Numbered from the stretch's first letter, positions 1 to 11,054 are shown. The stretch is 64,000 nucleotides of DNA from Agarilytica sp045430285 (GCA_045430285.1 JAILXV010000001.1:744001-808000); one strand, 5' to 3'. Notes: generated by a model from the sequence alone, not told the origin. Made by a program: numbers and translations.

Positions 1-3000
1 CTGGGATAACTTGAAAAATGGTCACTCAGCGTTTGGGATGATGAGTCAAACGAGACACAAAAATTACCATTCGACAACGCATCAGAACAAAATAGGCGCA
101 TACCTCGATAACGTTGATCAATTTGATAATTTGCTTTTCCATTTAAGCCCGCTTGAGGCAAAAGCACTTGATCCCCAGGAAAGAATTCTGCTTGAGCAGG
201 TATGGAGTTGTCTTGAAGCGTCTGGATACTCGAGTGAAGTGCTAAATCAATATGCCAAATCTGTTGGCGTATTTATTGGTGCGATGTGGAATGACTACCA
301 GAGTGTAGGTGTAGATTCAAACCGAACGGAAGGAGGTGTTAAGGAATTTTCACATCATGCCTCATTAGCAAACCGAGTTTCATATTTCTATAATTTTAAT
401 GGCCCAAGTGTGGCGGTGAATACTTCTTGCTCTTCAGCAATGACTGCACTGCACTTCGCATGTCAATCAATTAAAAGTGGTGAATGCGGCGCGTCGATTG
501 TGGGAGGCGTCAATATTGTTTCCCATGATTATCACAGAGATCTACTTGATACTTTAGGACTGTTGAGCGCAAAAGGTGTGTGCACGCCACTGTCATCCGA
601 AGCGGATGGTTGGGTGCTAGGTGAAGGCGTTGGTTGTCTATTGCTTAGACCACTGAAAGACGCCGAGCGTGATGGGGATAATATACTGGGCGTTATTAAA
701 GGGAGTGCAATTAGTCACAGTGGTCGTGTGAATCGATATGCAGCTCCCAATGCGAAACAGCAAAAAGAAACGATACGAGATTTACTCATAAGTAGCGATT
801 TATGCCCAGAAGAAATTGATTATATTGAGGTGGCGGCACCCGGTGCTAGCTTGGCGGATGCCGCGGAAATCTCTGCATTGAAAGGCGTGTTTGAAAACGA
901 TAAAAAGGAAATTCTTATTAGTTCAATAAAAGGGAATGTCGGTCATCTTGAATCCGCATCGTCAATTTCCCAGATATGCAAAGTTTTACTTCAATTTCAA
1001 AAGAAGGCTTGGGTGCCTTCCCTGAATAATCAACCATTGAATCCATTGTTAGGGATTGAGGACTCTAACTTCCAAGTGATCGGCCAGTACAGTGATTGGA
1101 AGATGGATGAACAAAAAAAGCGAGTCCTGGTTAATGTTGTCGGTGCAGCGGGGTCTGAGGCTCATGTCATATTAGAGGAATACCCCCGCAGGATAACGAC
1201 GTCGAATAATACAAATTACAGCCCTGACAATGTGTTCTTAGTTCCTGTGTCAGCTGAAAGTGAAGGTCAACTTAAGCAGCTTGTTAATAATTTAAAGAAT
1301 CAACTAGAGAGAAAACCTGAAAACATTTCAGACGTTGCCCGCACCATGCAAGAAGGAAGAAAGGCATTGCGCCATAAATGTGTATTTGTTGTGGGCTCGG
1401 TTGAGTCGCTCATCGGTGCGTTAGACGAGTACATTCAGCGTGACGGGGAAGAATACTATTTTGAAAAAACGGAAAATTCACCGCAGGAAAATTTAAACGC
1501 TATACGGGTGATTGCAAAGTCTTGGTTAAACGGGGAAGCAGTCAATTGGTTAGCACAGGGAAGTTATCAAAGCGATAGTGGTAAACGTATTTCCCTTCCT
1601 GTGTACCCCTTTGAAAAGGGTGGCTATTGGATTGATGTTCGAGTGAACGAAATGGGTGGTAAGGATATGGAACAGGGGAAGATTGATAACATAAAATTAA
1701 ATATGTCGAGTGGTCATAATATTTTGACGGGACCCACCAACCACAAAAATAGTTCTGACTCTAAGAACATCTCAAACATCAGTAATACAGTCGATATACT
1801 TAAAAAAGAATTCTCAATAGTTTCCGAAATCCCTGCGTTGAAATTAAATTCTAAGAGAAGTTTTGAAGAATACGGCATTGGCTCTCTGATGATCGAGCGC
1901 TTGAACCTACGACTCGAGAAGCGCTTTGGTAAACTCCCTAAAACACTTTGGTTTGAATGTCGTAATATCGAATCGGTTGCAGACTATTTACACCGAGAAG
2001 GGCTTGTTGTCACTGAAGGTGGCGAAAGCTTGTTGGATGACAAAAACTGTGGCGTGCCAACACCGCAACAGGCATATGAAGAAATCGAAACGTTAACCCA
2101 ATCATGTGGAGGTTCTCCAACGCCGAATAAGATGAGCATGGAAGAAGATATCGCAATTGTCGGCGTTGCCGGGCGTTATCCCGGCGCTGAAGATATCGAA
2201 GTGTTTGGCGATAATTTAGAAAACGGCGTTGACAGTATTAGTGAAATCCCTTCTGAGCGCTGGGACAACCGCCGCTATTATTCTCCTGGAGAGAAAGGTA
2301 AACCCGGGAAAATATATTCTAAGTGGGGTGGATTTCTAAAGGATATCGATAAATTTGATCCGCTATTTTTTAAGATTTCGCCACGGGACGCGGAACTCAT
2401 CGACCCACAAGAGAGATTGTTTTTACAAACTGCATGGCATGCAGTAGAAGATGCTGGTTATAGCCTAGAACGATTAAGTGACGCGTGCGAGCGGTCAGTT
2501 GGCGTATTTGTTGGTGTAATGTATGGGGAGTATCAACTATTCCCAAGTTTGGAAAATGGCCTGGGTATGTCCGGTTCTTACGGAAGTATTGCCAATCGAG
2601 TGTCTTTCTCTTTGGACCTAAACGGGCCAAGTATGGCGATCGATACAATGTGTTCGTCTTCACTCACAACGATTCATTTGGCTTGCGAAAGTATAAAGCG
2701 AAAGGAATGCCGTTATGCTATCGCCGGTGGGGTAAACCTAAATTTACACCCGAACAAATATGCGACGCACTCGATGATGACAATGTCGTCATCCGACGGA
2801 AGGTGTAAAAGCTTTGGGTCTGGTGGCGATGGGTTTGTGGCAAGCGAAGGTGTTGGTGCGATTGTTCTTAAGCCATTAAGCGAGGCGATTAAAGACGGGG
2901 ATCACGTCTATGGAGTGGTTAAAGCTACGGCATTAAATCACGGAGGAAGAACTAATGGATACACCGTGCCGGACCCAGTAGCGCATGCCGATGTGATTGA

Positions 3001-6000
3001 TAAAGCGTTAACCAAAGCAGGTTTGGACGCTTCTATGGTCTCGCTTATCGAGGCCCATGGCACAGGGACATCGTTGGGAGACCCGATCGAAATTGATGGC
3101 TTATCGAAAGTTTTTGGCGGGCAAAAAAGACGGCAAAAATGCATCATCAGCTCTGCGAAGTCGAATATAGGGCATTGTGAGAGTGCGGCTGGGATTGCCG
3201 GTGTGACTAAAGTCTTGTTACAGATGAAGCGTCAAAAACTATTCCCGAGTTTGCACAGCAAAGTGCTAAACCCGAATATCGATTTTGAAAGGTTTCCGTT
3301 TGAAATTCAGCAAGGCTTGTCCGATTGGCATCGGCCCATCGTTACTCGTGAAAATGGTGACCTCTACGAAGCACCTAGAATCGCTGGCGTATCGTCCTTT
3401 GGTGCAGGTGGTGCTAACGCGCACATCCTTATTCAGGAATATCCTCAGGATATTGCACGTGACGGTGTTCTTGACGCGGGGCATGATAACGAGCCCAGCC
3501 TAATCCCTTTATCGGCACGAAATAAGAATGATTTAAAACGCTATGCAGTTAGTTTGAAGGCGTGTTTGGAAGAAAATTCGTTTCCTATTGAAAGGGTATC
3601 TCGTACGTTACAGGTCGGTAGAACCGGTCAGCCATTCCGCTTCGCTTGTGTCTGTTTCAGTGTAGAGGATCTAATTAATAAACTTTCAGCGTTCATCGAG
3701 GATAACACTGAACAACCGTACTACCTGTCCGATAATTCAGATGTTAGTACATCGCTTTGGCAAGACGAAGATGTTAACTACTTGATACGTCAATGGATAG
3801 AGAAGAAAAAATATGATCGCTTAGCCGAGCTGTGGGTCTCGGGTATTGACATGGAATGGGAGCGTTTCCATGAGAATACGCGACCAGTAACAATATCCTT
3901 ACCAGGTTATCCATTTGAAAAGCGGCGTTGCTGGGTTGCAACGGTTACGAATGGCAAAAGTAGTCCTCAGCAGATGAAAGGCTATGAGTTAACACCGCTA
4001 ATTCATGAAAATAAATCCACTTTTAACGAGCAAATATACATTTCAAACCTGAGTCAATCCGGTTTATTTTCTGATCATGTTGTGGGTGGAACACCGGTCT
4101 TGCCTGTCGCTGCCTATTTTGAAATGGTCGCTAGCGCAACCCATATGTCGTTGGGGGACGAGAGCAGACGAACCTTAGTGTTTGAAAAGGTTAACTTTCA
4201 TAAACCCCTGATTCTCGCGAATCAAGATAAGCAGGCAGAGACGAAACTAGAGGTGATTTCCCGTACTGAACTTAAATTTTCAATCTCGGAGCTCTTGGCA
4301 GGTGAGAGAAAAGTATGTGCGAGTGGGAATATAACCCTAGGTCCGCACAAAGATAAAGACGTAATAAATTTTCACGATATCGTAAGCCCTATACAAGATG
4401 CATCTTCATCTGAGCCCTTGTATCGAAAATTTAGAGAAATAGGTATCCAGTATGGGGAGCAATATCAATCGATCAATGAGATCCGGTTGGGTGAGTATCA
4501 AGGAAACCAGTGTGTTGTCGCAAGTCTAAGTAATGCCCTGGTAGAACGAAATCCCGGTTTGAACTTACATCCGTTTTTATTAGATGCAGTTTTCCAAGCA
4601 TCTCTTGGGTTCGCGGTGTTTGAAAATCGTGATATATCAAAAGGATCTCCCGTATCGCTGGAGAGTTTTTCGTATTACGGGCCGTTGACTCAAAATTCGA
4701 GGGTGCTAGGGGTTAAGGCTACTCAGGATTCGCCAGGCTTCAATTCGTATGATTTTTATGTGGTCAATGATCTCGATGAACTTTGCATAAAAATAGAGGG
4801 GTTTAAAGTACTAAGTGAAAACACTCAAGAATTGGAAGTGTCCGATTCAATAAAACTATCGCCTTTATCTGACACCTTGGTTGGCGAATTTATACGGTGG
4901 AAGCCGACATCGAAAGTGTCTGATCTAAAGCAATCTGCAAATAGCAGAAAACTCAAAATTATCGCTAACCCAGATTCGTTGAACGATTGGTTTTCTGAAG
5001 ATGTGTCTGTCCAGGTTGTGAATGGTGATCTCGTTAACGCCGAAGAAAATAATATCGATTCTTCAAATCAATCAAGAATTATATGGTTATGTGAAGACTG
5101 CGGTACTGATAACGCCAGGGTTGATAATGATACAGCGTTAGCACTAAAGGAATTGAAGAGGTTAAAACAATTTCTCAGTCGTATCCTATCGGAATCGAAC
5201 GATGGCCTTGAATTAATAGTTGCGACAAAGAACGGATTTGAAAAACATACTGACGGATCGTTATCGCCATACTCTGCCGCAATAATGGCATTGGTTAAAA
5301 CACTTTCGGCCGAGAACAAAAATCACTCAATCCTCGGGTTGGATCTAGGAGAGCGTGACAAATTAACCATCGGCATGTTGTCGGACCTTTCTTTAGATGA
5401 CTACCACGGGGTTTTGTCTATAAGTGGTGATTACGTTCTGACTCCGGTGATCGAGCCTTGCCGGTTAGAGAAAAATGAACTCATCAGAAAGAATGGGGTT
5501 TACCTCATTGTCGGCGGTGCTGGTAAAGTGGGTTCTGTATTTAGTCGATACCTGACTAGCGAATATCAAGCGAATGTCATTTGGTGTGGGCGCAGTCCGT
5601 TAGATGAAAAAATAAATTCTACCGCGAAAAAATCTTCGTTGGGCGGCGTAATACCCGATTACATCCAAACGGATGGTAGTCGATATTCAGAAATTGACCA
5701 ATTAATCAAACAGATAAAAGAAAAGTACGGCCGGCTTGATGGTGTTTTCAATGCCGCTATGTATTCTGTGAGTGGTGCCGTCAGTGAGATGAGTGATCAG
5801 GATTTCGATGCCTCCATTCAATCAAAAATTGATCCTTGCCGCACAGTACTAAGGGCGTGTGAGGAAAATCACGTTGAGTTTTTGGTATGCTTTTCGTCTA
5901 TCCAGTCATTTGAGGCGATTCCTTTAGCTGGGAGCTATGCTGCGGGATGTGCTTACGAAGAGGCGTTTATTAAAAATCAGGCGTCTAGGCAGATGACGAC

Positions 6001-9000
6001 GAAGGCGCGCGTTGTGAGCTGGGGGTATTGGGATCAAGAAGAACTTGGTGATACAGCAAGGCAGTGGATAGGCAAATCCGGATACGAGACTATTCATCCA
6101 CGGGAGGCTGACGTGGTGTGTGCGGCCGTGCTTTCCTCAACGGTAATGTCATTAAGATTCTCTAATAAAAAGCACCCGCGGGACACGAATGTTCCATCAC
6201 TGTCATCGGTTCACACTCCGGTTATCAGCGGCATCAAGTCTGATCTCTCTCGTAAATCCCTTTCAAACTTCGATTGTGATTTGTTCACGAGTTTTCGGGA
6301 AGAGTTCCAAAACTATATTTGTGAGCGTTTGTATCATTCGCTCCTCGCTTATGATCGAGCGGGTAGGCTAAGCTCTTCTGCACAATTTTCATTTTCCGAG
6401 TGGTTTTCGTCCAGTGGTATCACTTGTCGGCTCCATCGTTGGGCGGAGTACGCACTTGATTTGTTATCGGAAAGTGGGTTCCTCACATCCCACGGTAACC
6501 AGGTGTATCAGTGCACAGAACGCGGGATGTCTATTAAAAACCACCCAGGCGCTTGGTGGGAGTCATCTAAAGTCAAATATTTATCCCTGGTAGGCATTGC
6601 GCCTCAGCTAAAGCTCATTGATAGGATGTTCGAAAATATATCGGTGATCCTTTCCGGGAGTCAGGATGCGACTCAGGTGCTCTTCCCGAACGGAAGTATG
6701 GAATTGGTCGAGAGCATATATAAGGATTTTCCAATCGTTGATTACTATAACGATTTGGTTGTGGACCGGCTGCTCCGACAAATTTCGAACATAGCAAAAA
6801 AAGACCCTGAATATCGGATACGTATTTTAGAGATCGGAGCAGGGACCGGAGGCACAAGTAAAAAAGTATTTGAGTCGTTACGAGGCGTTAGCAATGTCAT
6901 TTCTGAGTACGCATATACCGACATATCTCAGGCGTTTTTAGATCACGCTGAAAAACACTATCGTACGATCGCACCTTATTTACAGACTCGATTACTCAAT
7001 ATAGAGAATAATCTTGATGATCAAGGTGTCGATTTAGGATCTTACGATTTTGTATTAGCGACCAACGTTCTTCATGCGACTTCTGATATGCAGGTCACGA
7101 TGGGGCAAGTCAAACGACTTTTGTGTCCGAGCGGTACAGTTCTGATTAATGAGATTACGGATACAAATGCCTTTTTGCATCTAACATTCGGTCTACTCGA
7201 CGGGTGGTGGCTATATTCCGATGGCTATTTACGTAAAAGCGGATCACCGGCACTTTCATCTGAAGCGTGGACGCTTTTATTGCAAGGATTAGGGTACAAA
7301 AATGTTGAGTATTCTAGCGGTGATGCCGACCTATATGGCCAAAAAGTATTTTCAGCGATTAACGTGCCGTTAGACTTTTCATCGGCGTCGACAAGTAGTG
7401 GGTCGGTTATTTCATCGGATTTAGTCGAGGCTCCAAGTCGAACCGACATAAGTTCTAAAATATCGCCTGATACACATACCATAAGCTTTTCAGAAGCGGT
7501 TTTACAGGCATTATCAGAAACCTTAAAAATTGAATTATCTGATATCGAACTATCAGATAATTTCTCTAACCTTGGATTAGATTCTATTTCCGGATTGAGC
7601 TTTATTGATAGGGTAAATGCGAAAACTGGATCAAGTCTTGATGCAACCAATATTTATGATTACCCAAAAATTGATCAGTTTATTGAACAGCTCGGAAATC
7701 AAGACGCATGTGTTGTTCTGAATGACGTGCAACGCTCGAAAAGCGAGATGTATCAAGAGCGGTTGCCAACTTCTGTAGGAAATACTGAGCACAATAGAGA
7801 AAGTGAAATAGCTGCGAGCAACGATAATATTCTGCCTTCGACGATATCTGAATTGCGTGATATCGTCGTTAATATAGTCGGTGTTGATGAAGATGATGTA
7901 GATGATCAGTGCGCTTTTTCGGATTTAGGAATCGATTCGATATCAGGGCAGCGTTTTGTTGGAGAAATTAATTCAACCTATTCGTTATCATTGAACGCTC
8001 AGATTCTTTACGAGCACACCAATGTGGAATCGTTGGCGATATACATTCTTAGCCAATCTAAAGATAAACGTGTCGCCTTTTCAGGTTCGAATGGAGACGG
8101 GGAGGTGTTGAGTCAACATAGGGCTGACGATATTGGACTCATAACACCTAAAGTGGTGTTTAACAAGGATATCGAAAAACCTTCTTGTGATGATTCTCGC
8201 CGTGCGTTGTTAACCAGTAGGATTGAAGACAATGCTGTATCGAAAAGTGAAAATATAGCGATTATCGGTATGTCGGGTAGATTTTCGGGCGCCGAAAACG
8301 TTGATGAATTCTGGGATTCGCTATGTCAGGGTAAAGACCTAATTCGTAAAGTCGACCGGTGGCAACTCGACAGTAATATAAAATGTCAGAATGGTGGTTT
8401 ACTAAATAATATCGCTTTATTTGATCATGATTTTTTCGGTATTCCAAAAGACGAAGCAGACTTTATGGACCCACAACAGCGCATCTTTTTGGAAGAGGCT
8501 TGGCATGCATTAGAAGACGCGAGCTACGCTGGTGACCAAATGGATGGCGCGGCGTGCGGTGTATTTGTTGGACACAATGTGTCTGACTACACGGATCTTC
8601 TTAACGAGCAGGCACCTGCGAGTGCTATGTGGGGAAATGCAACGTCAGTACTACCAGCTCGTATATCGTATTTTTTAAACCTTAAAGGCCCTGCTGTTAC
8701 CGCTGACTCGGCATGTTCAAGTACGTTAACGAGCATACATCTCGCTTGTCAAAGTTTACGTTTAAACGAATGCGAAATGGCGATGGCTGGTGGGGTATTT
8801 ATCCAGTCCACCGAAAGCTTTTATAAGATGTCGAATAAGGCGGGGATGGTCAGTCAGGACGGAACGTCGACCGCGTTTGGCCGAAACGCCAACGGCTTTG
8901 TGCCTGGAGAAGGCGTTGGCGTATTTATCCTTAAGCCTGAATCGAGAGCCATTGAAGATGGTGACCATATCTATGGCGTGATTCGCGGAAGTGCAATAAA

Positions 9001-10126
9001 CCAAGACGGCGCATCCAATGGGCTTACCGCCCCAAACGCAATCGCGCAGGAATCGTTATTGAATAAATGCTATTCGAAAACAAATATTGACCCTTCTGAC
9101 GTGTCATTTATTGAGGCGCACGGTACATCTACGACTTTAGGTGATGCAATAGAGTTTCGCGCTTTAAGTCAATGTTTTTCTCAAGGCGAAAATCCTTGTG
9201 TAATCGGATATTCAAAAAACAATATTGGCCATTGTACGGCGGCTTCCGGGGCTGCGAGCGTTATAAAAATTCTAAAATCATTTCAGGACGGGGTGATTCC
9301 CCAGAACATCAATACCGGAGAGTTAAACGATCAAGTAAAAATTGGCGGAACTCGGTTTTTATTACCAAATAAAAATGTCGCGTGGGATGACCTGTCAAGC
9401 AATTGTCGTATTGCAGCGACAAGCGCCTTTGGTATGAGCGGAACGAACGCGCATGTCATTCTCGAACAGGCTGAACCGTCGCATAATTTGCATAGAACTT
9501 ACCCAGCCTATATTTTTTGTTTTTCTGCGAGGTCATCAGAAGAGCTTAGGGAGATCGTTGGTCGTATTGTCGACTATGGAAAAACAAGAGAATTTAGCTT
9601 GGCTGATATGAGTTACAGCTTGTTGGTTGGAAGGCGACATTTTTCCAACAGGCTAGCACTTATAGCAAAAACTAGCGAAGAATTGATCGAGAAATTATCT
9701 TCCTGGCTAAAAGGCTGTCTAGTTGAAAAGTATTACGAGGGAGTAGTCAAGGCAAAGTCTGAAGATGTTGAGTATTTATATGGAAATCTCATCGATAATG
9801 AAAACTCTCCAAAAGATTACTCGAAATACCTTATGAAATTAGCCGACAAATACAGTCATGGTGTCAATATTCGCGGGGAATCACTTTTTTATAAAGGGGC
9901 AGGGCGTCGGTTGCCAATGCCCACTTACCCCTTTAAACGAATAGTTTGTTGGGCGAACAGTGAGGTTTCAGTGTCTGACGCTGCCAAGATAAATAGAAAA
10001 GAACGATCTGATAATGAGGATGATATCTTTAGAAAGTTACTTGAAGGAAAAATTACCGCTGAAGAAGCTGCAGGAAGTATCTCAGAGATTAAAGAACTAG
10101 AAAATACATACCACCACCAGGAGTGA
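1..10126 (+). CDS. trans-AT type I polyketide synthase, 5' end missing
   Basis: The reading frame is open to the left edge (Trp-Asp-Asn, the usual KS entry, is read at nt 2-10), so the true start lies upstream. Domains in order: KS1 (Cys at nt ~428), ACP with GIGSL (~1.8-2.0 kb), KS2 with intact Cys/HGTGT/GH triad (~2.14-3.45 kb), DH with HVVGGTPVLP (~4.0-4.85 kb), KR with GGAGKVG and SYAAG tyrosine (~5.5-6.1 kb), C-methyltransferase with LEIGAGTGG (~6.75-7.25 kb), two ACPs with GLDSIS and GIDSIS (~7.5-8.05 kb), and KS3 with intact triad (~8.25-9.5 kb). It ends in an LLEGKITAEEA docking-like tail. There is no AT domain, so extender units must be loaded in trans. KS1 has Ala at the HGTGT His position (nt 833-835) and is probably non-elongating. 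It forms an operon with the next two genes. Confidence 0.95.
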   Translation, partial: WDNLKNGHSAFGMMSQTRHKNYHSTTHQNKIGAYLDNVDQFDNLLFHLSPLEAKALDPQERILLEQVWSCLEASGYSSEVLNQYAKSVGVFIGAMWNDYQSVGVDSNRTEGGVKEFSHHASLANRVSYFYNFNGPSVAVNTSCSSAMTALHFACQSIKSGECGASIVGGVNIVSHDYHRDLLDTLGLLSAKGVCTPLSSEADGWVLGEGVGCLLLRPLKDAERDGDNILGVIKGSAISHSGRVNRYAAPNAKQQKETIRDLLISSDLCPEEIDYIEVAAPGASLADAAEISALKGVFENDKKEILISSIKGNVGHLESASSISQICKVLLQFQKKAWVPSLNNQPLNPLLGIEDSNFQVIGQYSDWKMDEQKKRVLVNVVGAAGSEAHVILEEYPRRITTSNNTNYSPDNVFLVPVSAESEGQLKQLVNNLKNQLERKPENISDVARTMQEGRKALRHKCVFVVGSVESLIGALDEYIQRDGEEYYFEKTENSPQENLNAIRVIAKSWLNGEAVNWLAQGSYQSDSGKRISLPVYPFEKGGYWIDVRVNEMGGKDMEQGKIDNIKLNMSSGHNILTGPTNHKNSSDSKNISNISNTVDILKKEFSIVSEIPALKLNSKRSFEEYGIGSLMIERLNLRLEKRFGKLPKTLWFECRNIESVADYLHREGLVVTEGGESLLDDKNCGVPTPQQAYEEIETLTQSCGGSPTPNKMSMEEDIAIVGVAGRYPGAEDIEVFGDNLENGVDSISEIPSERWDNRRYYSPGEKGKPGKIYSKWGGFLKDIDKFDPLFFKISPRDAELIDPQERLFLQTAWHAVEDAGYSLERLSDACERSVGVFVGVMYGEYQLFPSLENGLGMSGSYGSIANRVSFSLDLNGPSMAIDTMCSSSLTTIHLACESIKRKECRYAIAGGVNLNLHPNKYATHSMMTMSSSDGRCKSFGSGGDGFVASEGVGAIVLKPLSEAIKDGDHVYGVVKATALNHGGRTNGYTVPDPVAHADVIDKALTKAGLDASMVSLIEAHGTGTSLGDPIEIDGLSKVFGGQKRRQKCIISSAKSNIGHCESAAGIAGVTKVLLQMKRQKLFPSLHSKVLNPNIDFERFPFEIQQGLSDWHRPIVTRENGDLYEAPRIAGVSSFGAGGANAHILIQEYPQDIARDGVLDAGHDNEPSLIPLSARNKNDLKRYAVSLKACLEENSFPIERVSRTLQVGRTGQPFRFACVCFSVEDLINKLSAFIEDNTEQPYYLSDNSDVSTSLWQDEDVNYLIRQWIEKKKYDRLAELWVSGIDMEWERFHENTRPVTISLPGYPFEKRRCWVATVTNGKSSPQQMKGYELTPLIHENKSTFNEQIYISNLSQSGLFSDHVVGGTPVLPVAAYFEMVASATHMSLGDESRRTLVFEKVNFHKPLILANQDKQAETKLEVISRTELKFSISELLAGERKVCASGNITLGPHKDKDVINFHDIVSPIQDASSSEPLYRKFREIGIQYGEQYQSINEIRLGEYQGNQCVVASLSNALVERNPGLNLHPFLLDAVFQASLGFAVFENRDISKGSPVSLESFSYYGPLTQNSRVLGVKATQDSPGFNSYDFYVVNDLDELCIKIEGFKVLSENTQELEVSDSIKLSPLSDTLVGEFIRWKPTSKVSDLKQSANSRKLKIIANPDSLNDWFSEDVSVQVVNGDLVNAEENNIDSSNQSRIIWLCEDCGTDNARVDNDTALALKELKRLKQFLSRILSESNDGLELIVATKNGFEKHTDGSLSPYSAAIMALVKTLSAENKNHSILGLDLGERDKLTIGMLSDLSLDDYHGVLSISGDYVLTPVIEPCRLEKNELIRKNGVYLIVGGAGKVGSVFSRYLTSEYQANVIWCGRSPLDEKINSTAKKSSLGGVIPDYIQTDGSRYSEIDQLIKQIKEKYGRLDGVFNAAMYSVSGAVSEMSDQDFDASIQSKIDPCRTVLRACEENHVEFLVCFSSIQSFEAIPLAGSYAAGCAYEEAFIKNQASRQMTTKARVVSWGYWDQEELGDTARQWIGKSGYETIHPREADVVCAAVLSSTVMSLRFSNKKHPRDTNVPSLSSVHTPVISGIKSDLSRKSLSNFDCDLFTSFREEFQNYICERLYHSLLAYDRAGRLSSSAQFSFSEWFSSSGITCRLHRWAEYALDLLSESGFLTSHGNQVYQCTERGMSIKNHPGAWWESSKVKYLSLVGIAPQLKLIDRMFENISVILSGSQDATQVLFPNGSMELVESIYKDFPIVDYYNDLVVDRLLRQISNIAKKDPEYRIRILEIGAGTGGTSKKVFESLRGVSNVISEYAYTDISQAFLDHAEKHYRTIAPYLQTRLLNIENNLDDQGVDLGSYDFVLATNVLHATSDMQVTMGQVKRLLCPSGTVLINEITDTNAFLHLTFGLLDGWWLYSDGYLRKSGSPALSSEAWTLLLQGLGYKNVEYSSGDADLYGQKVFSAINVPLDFSSASTSSGSVISSDLVEAPSRTDISSKISPDTHTISFSEAVLQALSETLKIELSDIELSDNFSNLGLDSISGLSFIDRVNAKTGSSLDATNIYDYPKIDQFIEQLGNQDACVVLNDVQRSKSEMYQERLPTSVGNTEHNRESEIAASNDNILPSTISELRDIVVNIVGVDEDDVDDQCAFSDLGIDSISGQRFVGEINSTYSLSLNAQILYEHTNVESLAIYILSQSKDKRVAFSGSNGDGEVLSQHRADDIGLITPKVVFNKDIEKPSCDDSRRALLTSRIEDNAVSKSENIAIIGMSGRFSGAENVDEFWDSLCQGKDLIRKVDRWQLDSNIKCQNGGLLNNIALFDHDFFGIPKDEADFMDPQQRIFLEEAWHALEDASYAGDQMDGAACGVFVGHNVSDYTDLLNEQAPASAMWGNATSVLPARISYFLNLKGPAVTADSACSSTLTSIHLACQSLRLNECEMAMAGGVFIQSTESFYKMSNKAGMVSQDGTSTAFGRNANGFVPGEGVGVFILKPESRAIEDGDHIYGVIRGSAINQDGASNGLTAPNAIAQESLLNKCYSKTNIDPSDVSFIEAHGTSTTLGDAIEFRALSQCFSQGENPCVIGYSKNNIGHCTAASGAASVIKILKSFQDGVIPQNINTGELNDQVKIGGTRFLLPNKNVAWDDLSSNCRIAATSAFGMSGTNAHVILEQAEPSHNLHRTYPAYIFCFSARSSEELREIVGRIVDYGKTREFSLADMSYSLLVGRRHFSNRLALIAKTSEELIEKLSSWLKGCLVEKYYEGVVKAKSEDVEYLYGNLIDNENSPKDYSKYLMKLADKYSHGVNIRGESLFYKGAGRRLPMPTYPFKRIVCWANSEVSVSDAAKINRKERSDNEDDIFRKLLEGKITAEEAAGSISEIKELENTYHHQE

Positions 10127-10129
10127 ACT

Positions 10130-11011
10130 ATGTCAATAATAGATAAAACATATGAAGGTAAAACGGCCATAATTACAGGTGCCGCCTCGGGTATTGGGTT
10201 GGCCATAACGCGAAAGCTCGCATCTGTTGGGGCGACAGTTGTGCTTGCAGATATGCAAATTGAGTTAGCACAGTCAATAGCAAAAGAAATACAAGATGTC
10301 GGCGGGAATGCCTGGGCAGTAGAGCTAAATGTTAGTGATACAGAAGCATTTAAAACAATTGCTGCAGATACAAAAGAGAAGACGGGTCGTATCGATTATA
10401 TATTTAATAACGCGGGTATTGCGATAAATGGAGGGGTTAAGGATTCGGCAATTGAAGACTGGAAAAGAACTTTCGATACTAACGTGATGGGTGTGGTAAA
10501 TGGTGTCTTGGCTATTTATCCAATTATGATTGAGCAGGGCTTTGGGCATATTGTCAATACCGCGTCGATAGGAGGCATTATTCCTACGCCGGGGGCTACT
10601 GCATATACGGCAAGTAAATTTGCGGTAAATGGTTTAACGCAGTCTTTACGAGTGGAAGCGAGTTTTTATGGCGTGAAGGTAAGTTCATTGTTGCCGGGAA
10701 TGGTTGATACGCCTTTGTTGGAAGGCGGAAAATATGGTCGTTTAGCCAAGGGAATGACGCCGCAAGCTATTAGACAGTATTTTCAAAAACTCCATTTGGC
10801 TACACCAGACGAGATTGCCCCTAAAATTTTAACTCAGGTCGCTAAGAATAAAGGGATGATCGTCGTTCCTGGGCGGTGGAAGCGTATTATTTGGTTATAT
10901 CGTTTTTCTTGGAATACTTGGTACCGGATCTCTCGAAAACGTTTTGGTCGAACCGTAAAGTTTTTGACTGCGGCGTTGCAGGATCAAAATATCGAAAAAA
11001 GTGTTCATTAG
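10130..11011 (+). CDS. Short-chain dehydrogenase/reductase in the PKS operon
   Basis: A 293-residue classical SDR. It has the NAD(P) motif TGAASGIG near residue 17, NNAG near residue 92, and the catalytic YTASK. The ATG lies 3 nt after the PKS stop, so translation is probably coupled. Position between two megasynthases suggests it reduces a carrier-bound or released intermediate. The following protein starts with what looks like a KR structural half without a catalytic half, so this SDR could supply the missing ketoreduction in trans; that link is inference. The C-terminus is basic and aromatic (WKRIIWLYRFSWNTWYR), longer than the core SDR fold and perhaps a membrane- or protein-contact segment. 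SDR assignment is certain; substrate is unknown. Confidence 0.93.
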   Translation: MSIIDKTYEGKTAIITGAASGIGLAITRKLASVGATVVLADMQIELAQSIAKEIQDVGGNAWAVELNVSDTEAFKTIAADTKEKTGRIDYIFNNAGIAINGGVKDSAIEDWKRTFDTNVMGVVNGVLAIYPIMIEQGFGHIVNTASIGGIIPTPGATAYTASKFAVNGLTQSLRVEASFYGVKVSSLLPGMVDTPLLEGGKYGRLAKGMTPQAIRQYFQKLHLATPDEIAPKILTQVAKNKGMIVVPGRWKRIIWLYRFSWNTWYRISRKRFGRTVKFLTAALQDQNIEKSVH

Positions 11012-11041
11012 CGTTTGATTAATACGTCTGTATAGACAAAT

Positions 11042-11054
11042 GGGGGGGGGAATT
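11042..11054 (+). repeat. G9 homopolymer in the ribosome-binding region of the PKS-NRPS gene
   Basis: Nine consecutive G (11042-11050) sit 4 nt before the ATG at 11055 and take the place of a normal Shine-Dalgarno sequence. An in-frame ATG at 11040 precedes the tract, but the spacing favours 11055 as start. Tracts of this length can slip during replication and would change spacer length or frame from the upstream ATG. Confidence 0.6.

Noticed and set aside
7225..7650. Antisense frame of 141 codons in the PKS
   Set aside because: Shadow of the cMT-ACP region with no start signal.
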